Assembly: GCF_000422485.1 (NCBI RefSeq) | Contig: NZ_KE383855.1 | Coordinates: forward strand, 1-64,000 | Direction of reading: 5' to 3' | Length of the DNA: 64,000 nucleotides | From: Paenibacillus pasadenensis DSM 19293 | GTDB taxonomy: Bacteria; Bacillota; Bacilli; Paenibacillales; Paenibacillaceae | Shown: positions 26,265 through 34,098 of the stretch, in pieces | Position numbering within the stretch: the stretch's first letter is position 1 | Layout: each line of letters opens with the position of its first letter | Program-made: the position numbers and the translations under genes | Notes under the pieces: model-generated | What the model was told of the DNA's origin: nothing | Databases searched by the model: none | What the model saw: only the letters and a program-made list of their open reading frames with translations

Positions 26265-29200
26265 ATGAAGATTAAATTCAAACACCAGCAGTTCCAATTG
26301 GATGCAGTAAAGAGCATTGTTGACGTATTTCAAGGGCAGCCCAACGAATCCTCTCGCTTCACGCTTGATAAAGGTCGGCGACAAAAGAGTGTGGAAGTCG
26401 GCGATCTCTTTCAACAAACAAGCGGTAATGATTCGGAATATGGGTTCAAGAACAATCCTATCAAGCTAGTCGATCATGAAGTTCTGAGCAATATTCAAGC
26501 GGTACAACGCCAGAATGGGCTGAAATTATCGGAGCGGCTTGAGGGCAAGTACAATCTGACGGTTGAAATGGAAACTGGTACGGGTAAAACCTATACGTAT
26601 ATTCGGACGATGTTTGAATTGTACAAAAAGTACGGTTGGAGCAAATTCATCATCGTTGTTCCGTCGATTGCGATCCGTGAAGGTGTTCTGAAGACGTTTC
26701 AGATTACCGAAGACCACTTCATGGCGGAGTATGGATCGAAGGCACGTTACTTCGTTTATAATTCCAAGCAACTGCATCATATCGAGAAGTTCGCAAGTGA
26801 CGCTGGCATTAACGTGATGATTATTAACGCTCAGGCGTTTAATGCGAGAGGTAAGGATGCAAGAAGAATTACGATGGAGCTGGATGATTTTGCATCCCGT
26901 AAGCCAATCGATGTAATCGCAAGCACGAATCCCATACTCATCATCGATGAGCCACAATCCGTCGAAGGTCAGAAGACGAAAGAGGCATTGAAGGATTTCA
27001 AAGCGTTGTTTACACTGCGATATTCGGCAACTCATCGGGAAGACTACAACAAAGTCTATCGCCTTGATGCTCTGGATGCCTACAACATGAAACTGGTTAA
27101 GAAAATTAGCGTGAAAGGCATCTCAGTCAAAGGATCAAGTGGAACGAACAGTTACGTGTACCTCGAAGGCATTGATGTCAGCGACAAGCATGCTCCCGTA
27201 GCTAGACTTGAGTATGAAAAACGAACAAAAACCGGATTAACCAAAGTATCCAAGAAGATCGTCACAGGCGATGACCTCTATCAATTATCCGAGAATTTGG
27301 AGCAGTATAAAGGTTACAAGGTATCCGAGATTAACGGTCAGAATAACAGCATCAGCTTTATTAATGGAGTCACGCTGTTCGCCGGAGATGTGCAAGGTGA
27401 TGTCAGCGAGCTTCATTTCCGGCGAATCCAGATTCGGGAGACGCTGAAATCTCACTTCGAGAAGGAGCGGGTGCTGTTTCATAAAGGAATTAAAGTACTC
27501 TCACTCTTCTTCATCGACGAAGTTGCTAAGTATCGACAATACGATAAAGATGGCAACGAACGGAACGGCGATTATGCAGATATCTTTGAAGAAGAGTACA
27601 TGGAACTCCTGAACGAACAACTGTCATTGTTCGCGGATGACCCATATGTTCAATACTTGAATACCATTCGCGTAAAGGATACGCATAAAGGGTACTTCTC
27701 CATTGACAAAAAGAGCAATCGGTTCGTTGATTCCAAAGTGTCTGCCAGAGAAACCGACTCCGATGATGCGGATGCATACGACCTGATTATGCGACAGAAG
27801 GAGCAACTTCTCAGCTTTGAGGAACCAACGCGTTTTATTTTCTCTCACTCGGCGTTGAAGGAAGGCTGGGATAACCCGAACGTATTCCAGATTTGCACGC
27901 TCAAGCACAGTGATTCTACGATCAAGAAGCGGCAGGAAGTTGGGCGTGGATTGCGACTCTGCGTGAACAAGAATGGTGAACGGATCGATTCCAGTATTCC
28001 AGGCATTGACGTTCACGAGATCAATGCACTAACCGTTGTCGCAAGTGAATCCTATGAGCAATTTGCCAAGCAACTTCAGGGCGAGATTGCGGCGACATTG
28101 TCGGATCGCCCACGCAAGGCGGACAGTGGCTTCTTCTTGGAGAAAGTCCTTGTTAATGCCCGCGGCGAACAATTGAAGATCGATGAGAGACTTGCAACCA
28201 AGCTACAAAATGCGTTCATTCGTAACGGCTATACCGACGATGACTACAATCTGACGGATGTCTATTTTACAGCAGTAGAAGAACAAACCATTAAACTGCC
28301 CGACGAGCTGAACGCACATCAAGAGCAGCTTATTGAACTGGTTAAAACGATCTATGTTGAAGGCAAGTCGGATATGACGAACGATGACCGGAAAAATACA
28401 GTTCCGAATATCACGGTAAATAGCAACTTCCATAAGAAAGAATTCAAGGAATTCTGGAGCCGGATCAATAAGAGATCGGTTTACACGGTTCAGTTCGACT
28501 CGGAAGAATTGGTGCGGAAGAGCATCATGGCGATTGATATGAGCTTGGACGTTCCTTCTATCCGTTATTCCATCAAGCATGGGGAAATGAATGAGATCGA
28601 ATCCCGTGAACAATTGAAGCAGGGAGAAGCGTTCAAAATTCGAGAGACGGACGCGGATTATGTTCATCAAGCTGTGGCGTCGAAGATCAAATACGACTTG
28701 ATCGGCAAACTGATGGATGAAACGAAGCTCACCAGAAAAACGATTGTGGCCATTATGAAAGGTATCAAGCAAGCGAAGTTTATGCTATTCCAGAAGAATC
28801 CCGAGGAGTTTATACTTCGGGCGTCCAGACTGATCAATGAGCAGAAGGCGACGACGATCATTGAATCCATTACGTATGATTTGATCAATGATACGTTCGA
28901 TACCGACGTGTTCACGAAGAACACGCTGAAGGGCCAGCTTGGACAAAACGCGATAGCGGTTGAGAAGCACATTTACGACTATGTGGTGACGGATTCCAAG
29001 ATCGAGCGGGCTTTTGCGAAAGAGCTGGATACGAGCAATGAAGTACACATTTACGCTAAGCTGCCGCGTGGCTTCTACATCCCGACTCCAGTTGGTGATT
29101 ACAACCCGGACTGGGCGATTGTTTTTAAAGAAGGCGGCGTCAAGCACATTTACTTTATTGCCGAGACGAAAGGCTCTCTGGATTCGATGGAGCTGCGTGA

Positions 29201-29318
29201 AGTCGAGAAGGCAAAGATTGAATGTGCAAGGAGGCATTTTGCTAAGCTGAACTCTGATCAACTGAAGTACGATGTGGTTAATAGCTACGAGAAGTTGATG
29301 GAAATCGTGAAAGGATAA
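26265..29318 (+). CDS. type III restriction subunit (Res), helicase-nuclease
   Basis: It is a superfamily 2 ATPase fused to a nuclease, and cuts DNA after ATP-driven communication between two Mod sites. Walker A METGTGKTYTY lies near residue 102-112, the DEPQ box near 227-230, and RYSATH follows. The C-terminal nuclease has the PD-(D/E)xK pattern NPDWAIVFKE ... FIAETKG near 946-968. Full length (1017 aa), with all motifs present. The gap to mod is 15 bases with AAGGAAGGTGAG. It lies in the AT-rich element and its operon partners are SNF2-like and DUF4391-like. Confidence 0.9.
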   Translation: MKIKFKHQQFQLDAVKSIVDVFQGQPNESSRFTLDKGRRQKSVEVGDLFQQTSGNDSEYGFKNNPIKLVDHEVLSNIQAVQRQNGLKLSERLEGKYNLTVEMETGTGKTYTYIRTMFELYKKYGWSKFIIVVPSIAIREGVLKTFQITEDHFMAEYGSKARYFVYNSKQLHHIEKFASDAGINVMIINAQAFNARGKDARRITMELDDFASRKPIDVIASTNPILIIDEPQSVEGQKTKEALKDFKALFTLRYSATHREDYNKVYRLDALDAYNMKLVKKISVKGISVKGSSGTNSYVYLEGIDVSDKHAPVARLEYEKRTKTGLTKVSKKIVTGDDLYQLSENLEQYKGYKVSEINGQNNSISFINGVTLFAGDVQGDVSELHFRRIQIRETLKSHFEKERVLFHKGIKVLSLFFIDEVAKYRQYDKDGNERNGDYADIFEEEYMELLNEQLSLFADDPYVQYLNTIRVKDTHKGYFSIDKKSNRFVDSKVSARETDSDDADAYDLIMRQKEQLLSFEEPTRFIFSHSALKEGWDNPNVFQICTLKHSDSTIKKRQEVGRGLRLCVNKNGERIDSSIPGIDVHEINALTVVASESYEQFAKQLQGEIAATLSDRPRKADSGFFLEKVLVNARGEQLKIDERLATKLQNAFIRNGYTDDDYNLTDVYFTAVEEQTIKLPDELNAHQEQLIELVKTIYVEGKSDMTNDDRKNTVPNITVNSNFHKKEFKEFWSRINKRSVYTVQFDSEELVRKSIMAIDMSLDVPSIRYSIKHGEMNEIESREQLKQGEAFKIRETDADYVHQAVASKIKYDLIGKLMDETKLTRKTIVAIMKGIKQAKFMLFQKNPEEFILRASRLINEQKATTIIESITYDLINDTFDTDVFTKNTLKGQLGQNAIAVEKHIYDYVVTDSKIERAFAKELDTSNEVHIYAKLPRGFYIPTPVGDYNPDWAIVFKEGGVKHIYFIAETKGSLDSMELREVEKAKIECARRHFAKLNSDQLKYDVVNSYEKLMEIVKG

Positions 29319-29387
29319 TACAATTTTGATATAATCATTTTACCTGTTGATGGTTCTATTTATTCATAGTAATGGACGGTGAAGCTG

Positions 29388-29873
29388 TTGGCCAGTACTG
29401 AAGAATTAGTAAAGCAATTGAATGATATCCTTGAAGGTAAAGATGAAGAAAAAGTGGCGAATTTTTTAACTTGGGCTGTAAAGAAAGCAGGGCTTGGATT
29501 TGGTGAAGATACTGAGAAGTTTGGTTTTCCAATATTCAGGAAGGGAATATATTGGGCTGAATATGGAGAGAATATTGGCAGCGAGGAGAATAAACACAGG
29601 CCGGTTGCTTTCCTCTGGACTTCACGTGAATCGCCAATTGCAATTGTTGTTCCGTTGACAACTCAGAGACTGGCTGACGATTATTTTTTTCATGTAGACT
29701 TGGAACACTTTAATAACACTGCTCTAGTTGAACAAATTCGAACAATAAGTTTGAGACGCATTACTGGCCCATTACGTAGAAAAGGTCGAGTTGCATCTTT
29801 AAGTGATAAGGACGTATCCAAGATCGATGAAGCTGTGAAAAAACTTTTAACAACAAGAACAAGTGTCTCTTGA
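29388..29873 (+). CDS. PemK/MazF-like toxin
   Basis: The core GIYWAEYGENIGSEENKHRP, then PIAIVVPLTTQ and LVEQIRTISLRRI, matches the PemK/MazF RNase fold (GdIy.adlG...G.EqnG.RPvvi, vvPlTs, QirtidkkRi). A roughly 45-residue N-terminal extension precedes it. The TTG at 29388 follows GGTGA; a GTG at 29379 is the other start. No antitoxin gene lies upstream; the neighbour there is Res. Immediately downstream are two promoter-driven structured RNAs, the first promoter overlapping this stop codon. An RNA antitoxin is possible but unproven. Confidence 0.75.
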   Translation: MASTEELVKQLNDILEGKDEEKVANFLTWAVKKAGLGFGEDTEKFGFPIFRKGIYWAEYGENIGSEENKHRPVAFLWTSRESPIAIVVPLTTQRLADDYFFHVDLEHFNNTALVEQIRTISLRRITGPLRRKGRVASLSDKDVSKIDEAVKKLLTTRTSVS

Positions 29874-29898
29874 CAAGCTGAAACCACTTTGTCATAAT
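29870..29898 (+). promoter_or_regulatory. strong promoter overlapping the toxin stop codon
   Basis: TTGACA (29870-29875), a 17-base spacer and CATAAT (29893-29898). The toxin's TGA stop lies inside the TTGACA. It would start transcription near 29905, into the first structured RNA. Confidence 0.75.
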
Positions 29899-29904
29899 AG
29901 GGTT

Positions 29905-29975
29905 ACATTGAACCCGTGATTTATCACGTTGAAGAATTTGATCCCAAAAGGGCAGTCCTTGTGACTGCTCTTTTG
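29905..29975 (+). ncRNA. candidate small structured RNA, copy 1
   Basis: Begins about 7 bases after the promoter. ACATTGA(A/T)CCC is shared with copy 2. The hairpin CGTGA-TTTA-TCACG (29915-29928) corresponds to CGCAG-TTTAT-CTGCG in copy 2, with three compensatory pair changes. It ends in a terminator (GGGCAGTC/GACTGCTC, TTTT at 29971-29974). There is no open frame. Similarity to copy 2 across about 50 bases points to a duplicated RNA gene. No known RNA family recognised. Confidence 0.6.
29950..29974 (+). terminator. terminator of RNA copy 1
   Basis: GGGCAGTC and GACTGCTC pair (one G-U), followed by TTTT. The T-tract overlaps the -35 box of the next promoter. Confidence 0.75.
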
Positions 29976-30003
29976 TCATATTTTTTTATTGCTTGCATAT
30001 AAT
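29973..30003 (+). promoter_or_regulatory. promoter of RNA copy 2
   Basis: A perfect TATAAT at 29998-30003, with TTGTCA at 29973-29978 (19-base spacer). The -35 lies in the terminator tail of copy 1. The long spacing makes the -35 assignment tentative. Confidence 0.55.
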
Positions 30004-30009
30004 AAAAAC

Positions 30010-30077
30010 ACATTGATCCCGCAGTTTATCTGCGTGCTAAAATGATCAAGGAGCCCAAGTTGTTAGGGCTCCTGTTT
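30010..30077 (+). ncRNA. candidate small structured RNA, copy 2
   Basis: CATTGATCCC leads into the hairpin CGCAG-TTTAT-CTGCG (30020-30034). TTGATC (30013-30018) also pairs with GATCAA (30044-30049), closing an outer stem. A terminator GGAGCCC/GGGCTCC with TGTTT ends it. It is about 68 nt, the same layout as copy 1. The RNA sits just inside the right end of the integrative element. Confidence 0.6.
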
Positions 30078-30112
30078 CATGTTGGTAAAGGTTTTAGTTT
30101 ACCCTATCAATA

Positions 30113-30130
30113 GATACGGTGAGCCTTATC
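30113..30130. repeat. attR core of the serine-integrase element
   Basis: GATACGGTGAGCCTTATC shares GATACGGTGA, CC and TATC with the attL core at 13414-13431. TTTACC at 30098-30103 lies 18 bases from the central GA and is the mirror of GGTAAA at the left end. To the right begins the chromosomal ABC-F leader. Confidence 0.75.
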
Positions 30131-30191
30131 ACAGCATAAGACCAGGATGGTATAATCCCTCTAGAGTGTTGGAACCAGGAGGGTGAGAGCC

Positions 30192-31766
30192 ATGAGCGTC
30201 ATACGGTTGGAGAACGTCACGAAGAAGTATGAGGACTCCGTGATTTTTCGCGATATCTATTTTAGGGTCATGCAAGGGGAACGTATCGGCCTGATCGGAC
30301 GGAACGGTGCAGGCAAGTCTACGGTATTCAAGCTCATTATGGGCAAGGAAGAGCCGACGTCCGGCAGAGTAGAGATCGATCCTAAGGTGAAAATCGGATA
30401 TTTCTCGCAATTCTCGGAATTAAGCGGAAGCCTGTCCGTTCAACAAGAACTGGAAATGTGCTTCGAGCAGGTTGCATGTATCGAACGAGAGCTGCAAGAG
30501 GTCGGAGAGAAGCTGGGCATGTCTCCAGACGATAACGAAACGGAGGAGCTGCTGGCGAGGCAGGCAGAGCTGTTCGAGCAAATGGATCATCTCGACGGCT
30601 GGAACGTGTCGATCGAGATCAACACCGTGCTCACGAAGCTAGGATTCAATGACCGATCCCGCAATCAGCCGATCGATGAGCTGTCGGGGGGATGGCGCAA
30701 CCGCGCGGCGCTCGCCAAGATGCTCATTGAGCTGCCCGATGTCGTTCTGCTCGACGAGCCTACCAATTATTTGGATATAGAAGGCATTACATGGCTGGAG
30801 CAGTGGTTGTACCGGTTCAAGGGAGCCATGATTCTGGTGTCGCATGATCGGCAATTCATCGACAAGGTCGTCACGCGTACCATCGAGATTGAAAATTACC
30901 ATTTTCAGCAATACGAAGGCAACTACACCGAATACGTCCGCAAGAAGAAGATGCGCAAGAAGGAGCTGGACCGCCAGTTCGAATGGGAGGAACAGCTGCT
31001 GCTCCTGGAGTCCGAGGAGATCGACAACCGCGCGAGCAGGAAAGCGGCTTCCAAGGATCGTCTTTCGCGCAAGCTGGCGGACAACAAGAAGCGGATCGAG
31101 CCGCATCCCGTCAACGTGCTGATTACCGATATCTACGAGAAACTGCGCTTCCCGGACAAGCTATGCGAAGTGAAGAAGATCGGGCAGACCTACGAAGGCA
31201 GGCAGATCTTCGAGAACGTCAGCTTCGATATTCAGAAGGAGGATCGCCTGGTCATCACCGGACCGAACGGAAGCGGGAAGTCCACGCTCATCAAGGTGCT
31301 CACGGGGACGGAGAAGCCGGAGTCAGGAGAGGTCATCTGGGAGAAGGGCGTCAGCTACGCCTACTTCAACCGAATGTGGGAGGAGCTTGACCCTAAGGAT
31401 ACCGTCAGCCACGCGGTGAATACGTATGGATTGGGACTGGATGCCCCTCGCAAAAAGGTGGCCAAATTCCTAGCCATGCTGCAATTCTCGGAGGCGGATC
31501 TGAGCAAAGCGATCGGCAATCTGTCCGGCGGACAGAAGGCTCGAGTGGCGCTTGCCAAGTGTTTGCTATCGGGTGCGGCGGTTATCGTCTTGGACGAGCC
31601 AACCAACCATCTGGATCTCATGAGCATTCAGGTCATGGAGCAGGCTCTGATCCATTTTCCCGGGGCCGTCATTACGGTAAGCCATGATCGCTTCTTCATC
31701 GATAAGATCGGGACGAAAATGCTGACCTTCGATCCGGCAGCGGGAGTGACGGAGCAGAGGTTGTAG
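30192..31766 (+). CDS. ABC-F family ATPase
   Basis: Two ABC cassettes lie in one 524-aa chain, without membrane segments: Walker A GRNGAGKST and GPNGSGKST, signature LSGGWRNRAALAKM and LSGGQKARVALAKC, and Walker B DEPTNYLD and DEPTNHLD. The charged linker (about 235-305) would reach toward the ribosomal P/E site. ABC-F proteins rescue or protect ribosomes, some giving antibiotic resistance. The subfamily is not clear. AGGAGGGTGAG precedes ATG 30192, and a TATAAT lies at 30151-30156. It is the first gene right of the integrative element. Confidence 0.9.
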   Translation: MSVIRLENVTKKYEDSVIFRDIYFRVMQGERIGLIGRNGAGKSTVFKLIMGKEEPTSGRVEIDPKVKIGYFSQFSELSGSLSVQQELEMCFEQVACIERELQEVGEKLGMSPDDNETEELLARQAELFEQMDHLDGWNVSIEINTVLTKLGFNDRSRNQPIDELSGGWRNRAALAKMLIELPDVVLLDEPTNYLDIEGITWLEQWLYRFKGAMILVSHDRQFIDKVVTRTIEIENYHFQQYEGNYTEYVRKKKMRKKELDRQFEWEEQLLLLESEEIDNRASRKAASKDRLSRKLADNKKRIEPHPVNVLITDIYEKLRFPDKLCEVKKIGQTYEGRQIFENVSFDIQKEDRLVITGPNGSGKSTLIKVLTGTEKPESGEVIWEKGVSYAYFNRMWEELDPKDTVSHAVNTYGLGLDAPRKKVAKFLAMLQFSEADLSKAIGNLSGGQKARVALAKCLLSGAAVIVLDEPTNHLDLMSIQVMEQALIHFPGAVITVSHDRFFIDKIGTKMLTFDPAAGVTEQRL

Positions 31767-31844
31767 AGGAGAATGGACAAATCCGTGACCAAGGGATGAG
31801 CATACTTCGCAGTTGAACATTGAAGGTGAGCATCTACCAAGAAA

Positions 31845-32037
31845 GGGCTGTCCCATAAGCAAATGGAGACACCCAAAATCTCGAAAAACAGCAAAGACCT
31901 CGAATGAAGCCAACTACCTCGGCTCCATTCGGGGTCTTTGCGCATCCACAGCTGCCATTGGAAGATGGAGTGAATCGCATTGCACCAGCGCTTTGCCATT
32001 AGAGTGATACAGAGAACGTAATCTACGAGTAACGGCA
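31845..32037. mobile_element. remnant of an insertion sequence end
   Basis: GGGCTGTCCCATAAG (31845-31859) resembles the terminal inverted repeats of IS1182- or IS4-like elements. A 19-bp palindrome follows: arms 31893-31911 and 31921-31939, CCTCGAATG facing CATTCGGGG, as at IS ends. No transposase is left and the opposite end is not seen. The surrounding 31767-32390 has no other supported gene. Confidence 0.4.
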
Positions 32038-32212
32038 AGTTTTGATTTTATTAATTGTAATATTAAGCATTAGGGAGAACCCCATAAAGGTTTCTCCCTT
32101 CTATTCAGTAGGCAAAGAGGCTAAGTCTAATAATTCCTTTTTATCCTATAGACTTAACCAAATGAGGAATCCACGATCTACAACTTGTAGTCTTGAAGTG
32201 AAACGATCCCCG

Positions 32213-32290
32213 CCGAATTCAGGGATTAAATCATCCCAACGGCTGCATCTGCCGAGACCTTTCTTCGGAAAGGGATGTACATTATCCTGA
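32213..32290 (+). repeat. structured repeat, copy A (upstream of sigma factor)
   Basis: GCTGCATCTGCCGAGACC, a hairpin CCTTTC-TTCG-GAAAGG, then GGGATGTACATTATCCTGA. It closely matches copy B at 33996-34073. The hairpin is kept in both, with a base change that preserves pairing (G-U). It is about 100 bases before the sigma gene. No known riboswitch recognised. Confidence 0.55.
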
Positions 32291-32390
32291 AAGGAAAGCT
32301 TGCTATTGTTTTGCCAGAGAGCAATGTGAATTCGACGATCCATGGAACGATCTATGTCCGGCCCTTGTCTAATAGAGCGGAGGTGAAGAA

Positions 32391-32936
32391 ATGGAGTCCC
32401 GCATGGAGTTTCAATATCTCATAAATACAGACAGCATGAGCGAGACGGAGCTCTGCCGTCTGATGACGACATACGGGGACGATGTGCGGAGATACGCGTA
32501 CGCCATCACGCGGAACCAGGAGCAGGCCAAGGATATCGCGCAGGAGGTCTTTCTCAAAGCCTTCCATCATGTGGGCTCGTTCAGGGGGAACTCCTCCTTC
32601 AAGACGTGGCTGTTCGCCATCGCCAGGAACTTGGCCATCAACGAAATGAGGTCCAGCTATGTGCGCCGAATCGTGCTGTTCGAATGGGTCCATCCCCAGG
32701 CCAACGAGCGATCGGCGGAGTCGGACTATTTTGCCGAACAATCCGTGCAGGAGCTAAGAGGCATCATCCTGAGCTTGCCGGCGAAGCTGCGCGAGGCGCT
32801 GATCTTGACGCTGGAGCATGAATTGACGATGGCGGAAGCAGCTTCGTTGATGGGGGTATCGGAAGGAACGGTAAAGTCGCGGCTGCATCGGGCCCGCAAG
32901 ATCATCAACAAAAAGTGGAAGGAGGCGGAGCGGTGA
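32391..32936 (+). CDS. ECF-type RNA polymerase sigma factor
   Basis: The 181-aa product has region 2 (YGDDVRRYAYAITRNQEQAKDIAQEVFLKA ... FKTWLFAIARN) and region 4 HTH (MAEAASLMGVSEGTVKSRLHRAR). It directs RNA polymerase to a stress-type regulon. GGAGGTGAAGAA precedes the ATG. The next gene starts within its last codons and encodes a one-membrane-span partner, the usual anti-sigma arrangement. A structured repeat lies upstream. Confidence 0.92.
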   Translation: MESRMEFQYLINTDSMSETELCRLMTTYGDDVRRYAYAITRNQEQAKDIAQEVFLKAFHHVGSFRGNSSFKTWLFAIARNLAINEMRSSYVRRIVLFEWVHPQANERSAESDYFAEQSVQELRGIILSLPAKLREALILTLEHELTMAEAASLMGVSEGTVKSRLHRARKIINKKWKEAER

Positions 32937-33955
32937 GCGAGCATTCGATGGAGTGGGAGGACAAGGTGAAGCAGGGACTTTTTGCAGAGGAGACCTTCTC
33001 GGAAGAAATGAAGCGTTCCGTACTGGACGCCGTGAACCGGCGCCACGCCAGATATAGGCTTCGCCCATGGAAGCAGCTCCTGGGGAGCGCCATGCTCGTT
33101 GCCGCCGCGTTGCTTGTAGCGATCCACTGGCCGTCGGACCCTGCCTCCAAGATGGCGGCCGGCTCGCCCGACAGCGTCTCCGGGCCAGCCTCCGGCTCGC
33201 CCGAGAGCGCTCCCTTGCCCGTCTCGTTCGAGCCGCTGGCGGCGAAAGACTGGGAACGGGGGCAGCCGACCTACGCGGAGGATCCGGACATTCTTCCGGG
33301 CCTGTCCAACAAGTTCAATCCGCTGAGCAACGAGTCCAATGAGCGCATCGATCAGATCCCGTTCAGCGACATTCAGCTGCTTGAGGAAAAGCCGATCGAA
33401 GGGTTCGGCACGGCCTTGCGCTACACCTTGAAGCCTGGCTCGACCGCTCCTCACGTTCTCCCGAACAACGGAGCCTACTTCGGCTTCACAGTAGACGGAT
33501 CGACGGAGCCGGATACGCTTTACCATTATGGCACCGGGCATATGTACGATCTGAAGTTCAGCATGACGCGGCTGTTCGGTCAGGAAGCGCTGAAGATCGA
33601 ACAGACGATTTGCAGGACGGATGGCGAGTCCTGCGTCTGGTATTTCCGCAAAGACGTGCACGGAGAAGTCTACTCCTTGATGAGGCTGGACGCCGCCAGC
33701 TATGAACGCGACTGGGATGGCGACGGCAAGGAAGAGGCGATCGTCGCGACGCACAAGCGGAATCAGATCTACGTCTTCAAGGAGCAGGACGGCCGGCTAC
33801 TATGGACGAGCATAAGAGATGCGCTGCGGGCTGGGCGCGACGATGAGGTGCAGTATGACGATGGCCGCGGAGTGTTCCTTCTCCGTTCCGCCGGCGGCAT
33901 GCTAGAGACGTACCGGCTGCAAGGGGAGCCGGACTCGTTGGTCCGGGTGGGCTAG
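32933..33955 (+). CDS. putative anti-sigma factor with one membrane span
   Basis: GTG 32933 overlaps the sigma stop and follows GGAGGCGGAGC. The first about 45 residues are hydrophilic (cytoplasmic), then a basic stretch and one hydrophobic segment (LLGSAMLVAAALLVAIHW). The long extracellular domain contains a DGDGKEEAIVATH segment typical of FG-GAP/VCBS-like repeats. By context it holds the sigma factor at the membrane and senses an outside cue. No zinc-anti-sigma HxxxCxxC motif is visible. Confidence 0.7.
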   Translation: MSEHSMEWEDKVKQGLFAEETFSEEMKRSVLDAVNRRHARYRLRPWKQLLGSAMLVAAALLVAIHWPSDPASKMAAGSPDSVSGPASGSPESAPLPVSFEPLAAKDWERGQPTYAEDPDILPGLSNKFNPLSNESNERIDQIPFSDIQLLEEKPIEGFGTALRYTLKPGSTAPHVLPNNGAYFGFTVDGSTEPDTLYHYGTGHMYDLKFSMTRLFGQEALKIEQTICRTDGESCVWYFRKDVHGEVYSLMRLDAASYERDWDGDGKEEAIVATHKRNQIYVFKEQDGRLLWTSIRDALRAGRDDEVQYDDGRGVFLLRSAGGMLETYRLQGEPDSLVRVG

Positions 33956-33995
33956 CGGAGGCCCGCCGGCGAAAGCCTGATTGCCTCGTAATGGT

Positions 33996-34073
33996 GCCAA
34001 TCCAGAGGTTATATCATCGGAACGGGTGCATCTGCCGTGACCTTTCTCCGGGAAGGGATGTACATTATCCTGA
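33996..34073 (+). repeat. structured repeat, copy B (leader of YheC/YheD gene)
   Basis: GGTGCATCTGCCGTGACC, hairpin CCTTTC-TCCG-GGAAGG, then GGGATGTACATTATCCTGA. It is nearly identical to copy A 1.8 kb upstream and in the same orientation to its downstream gene. It ends about 25 bases before the ATG at 34099. Confidence 0.55.
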
Positions 34074-34098
34074 GCAGCGATGCAAAGGAGACAATGGG

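Noticed and set aside
20470-29318. DISARM or BREX system
   Set aside because: There is an SNF2-like helicase and a methyltransferase, but no DUF1998, no separate PLD gene, no PglZ/BrxC-like genes; Mod and Res are plainly type III.
29905-30077. CRISPR array or classical type III antitoxin repeats
   Set aside because: Only two diverged units, each with its own promoter and terminator; no spacers and no short head-to-tail repeats.
31628-32038. minus-strand open frame through the IS end
   Set aside because: No transposase signature; it overlaps the ABC-F 3' end and the palindrome of the IS remnant.
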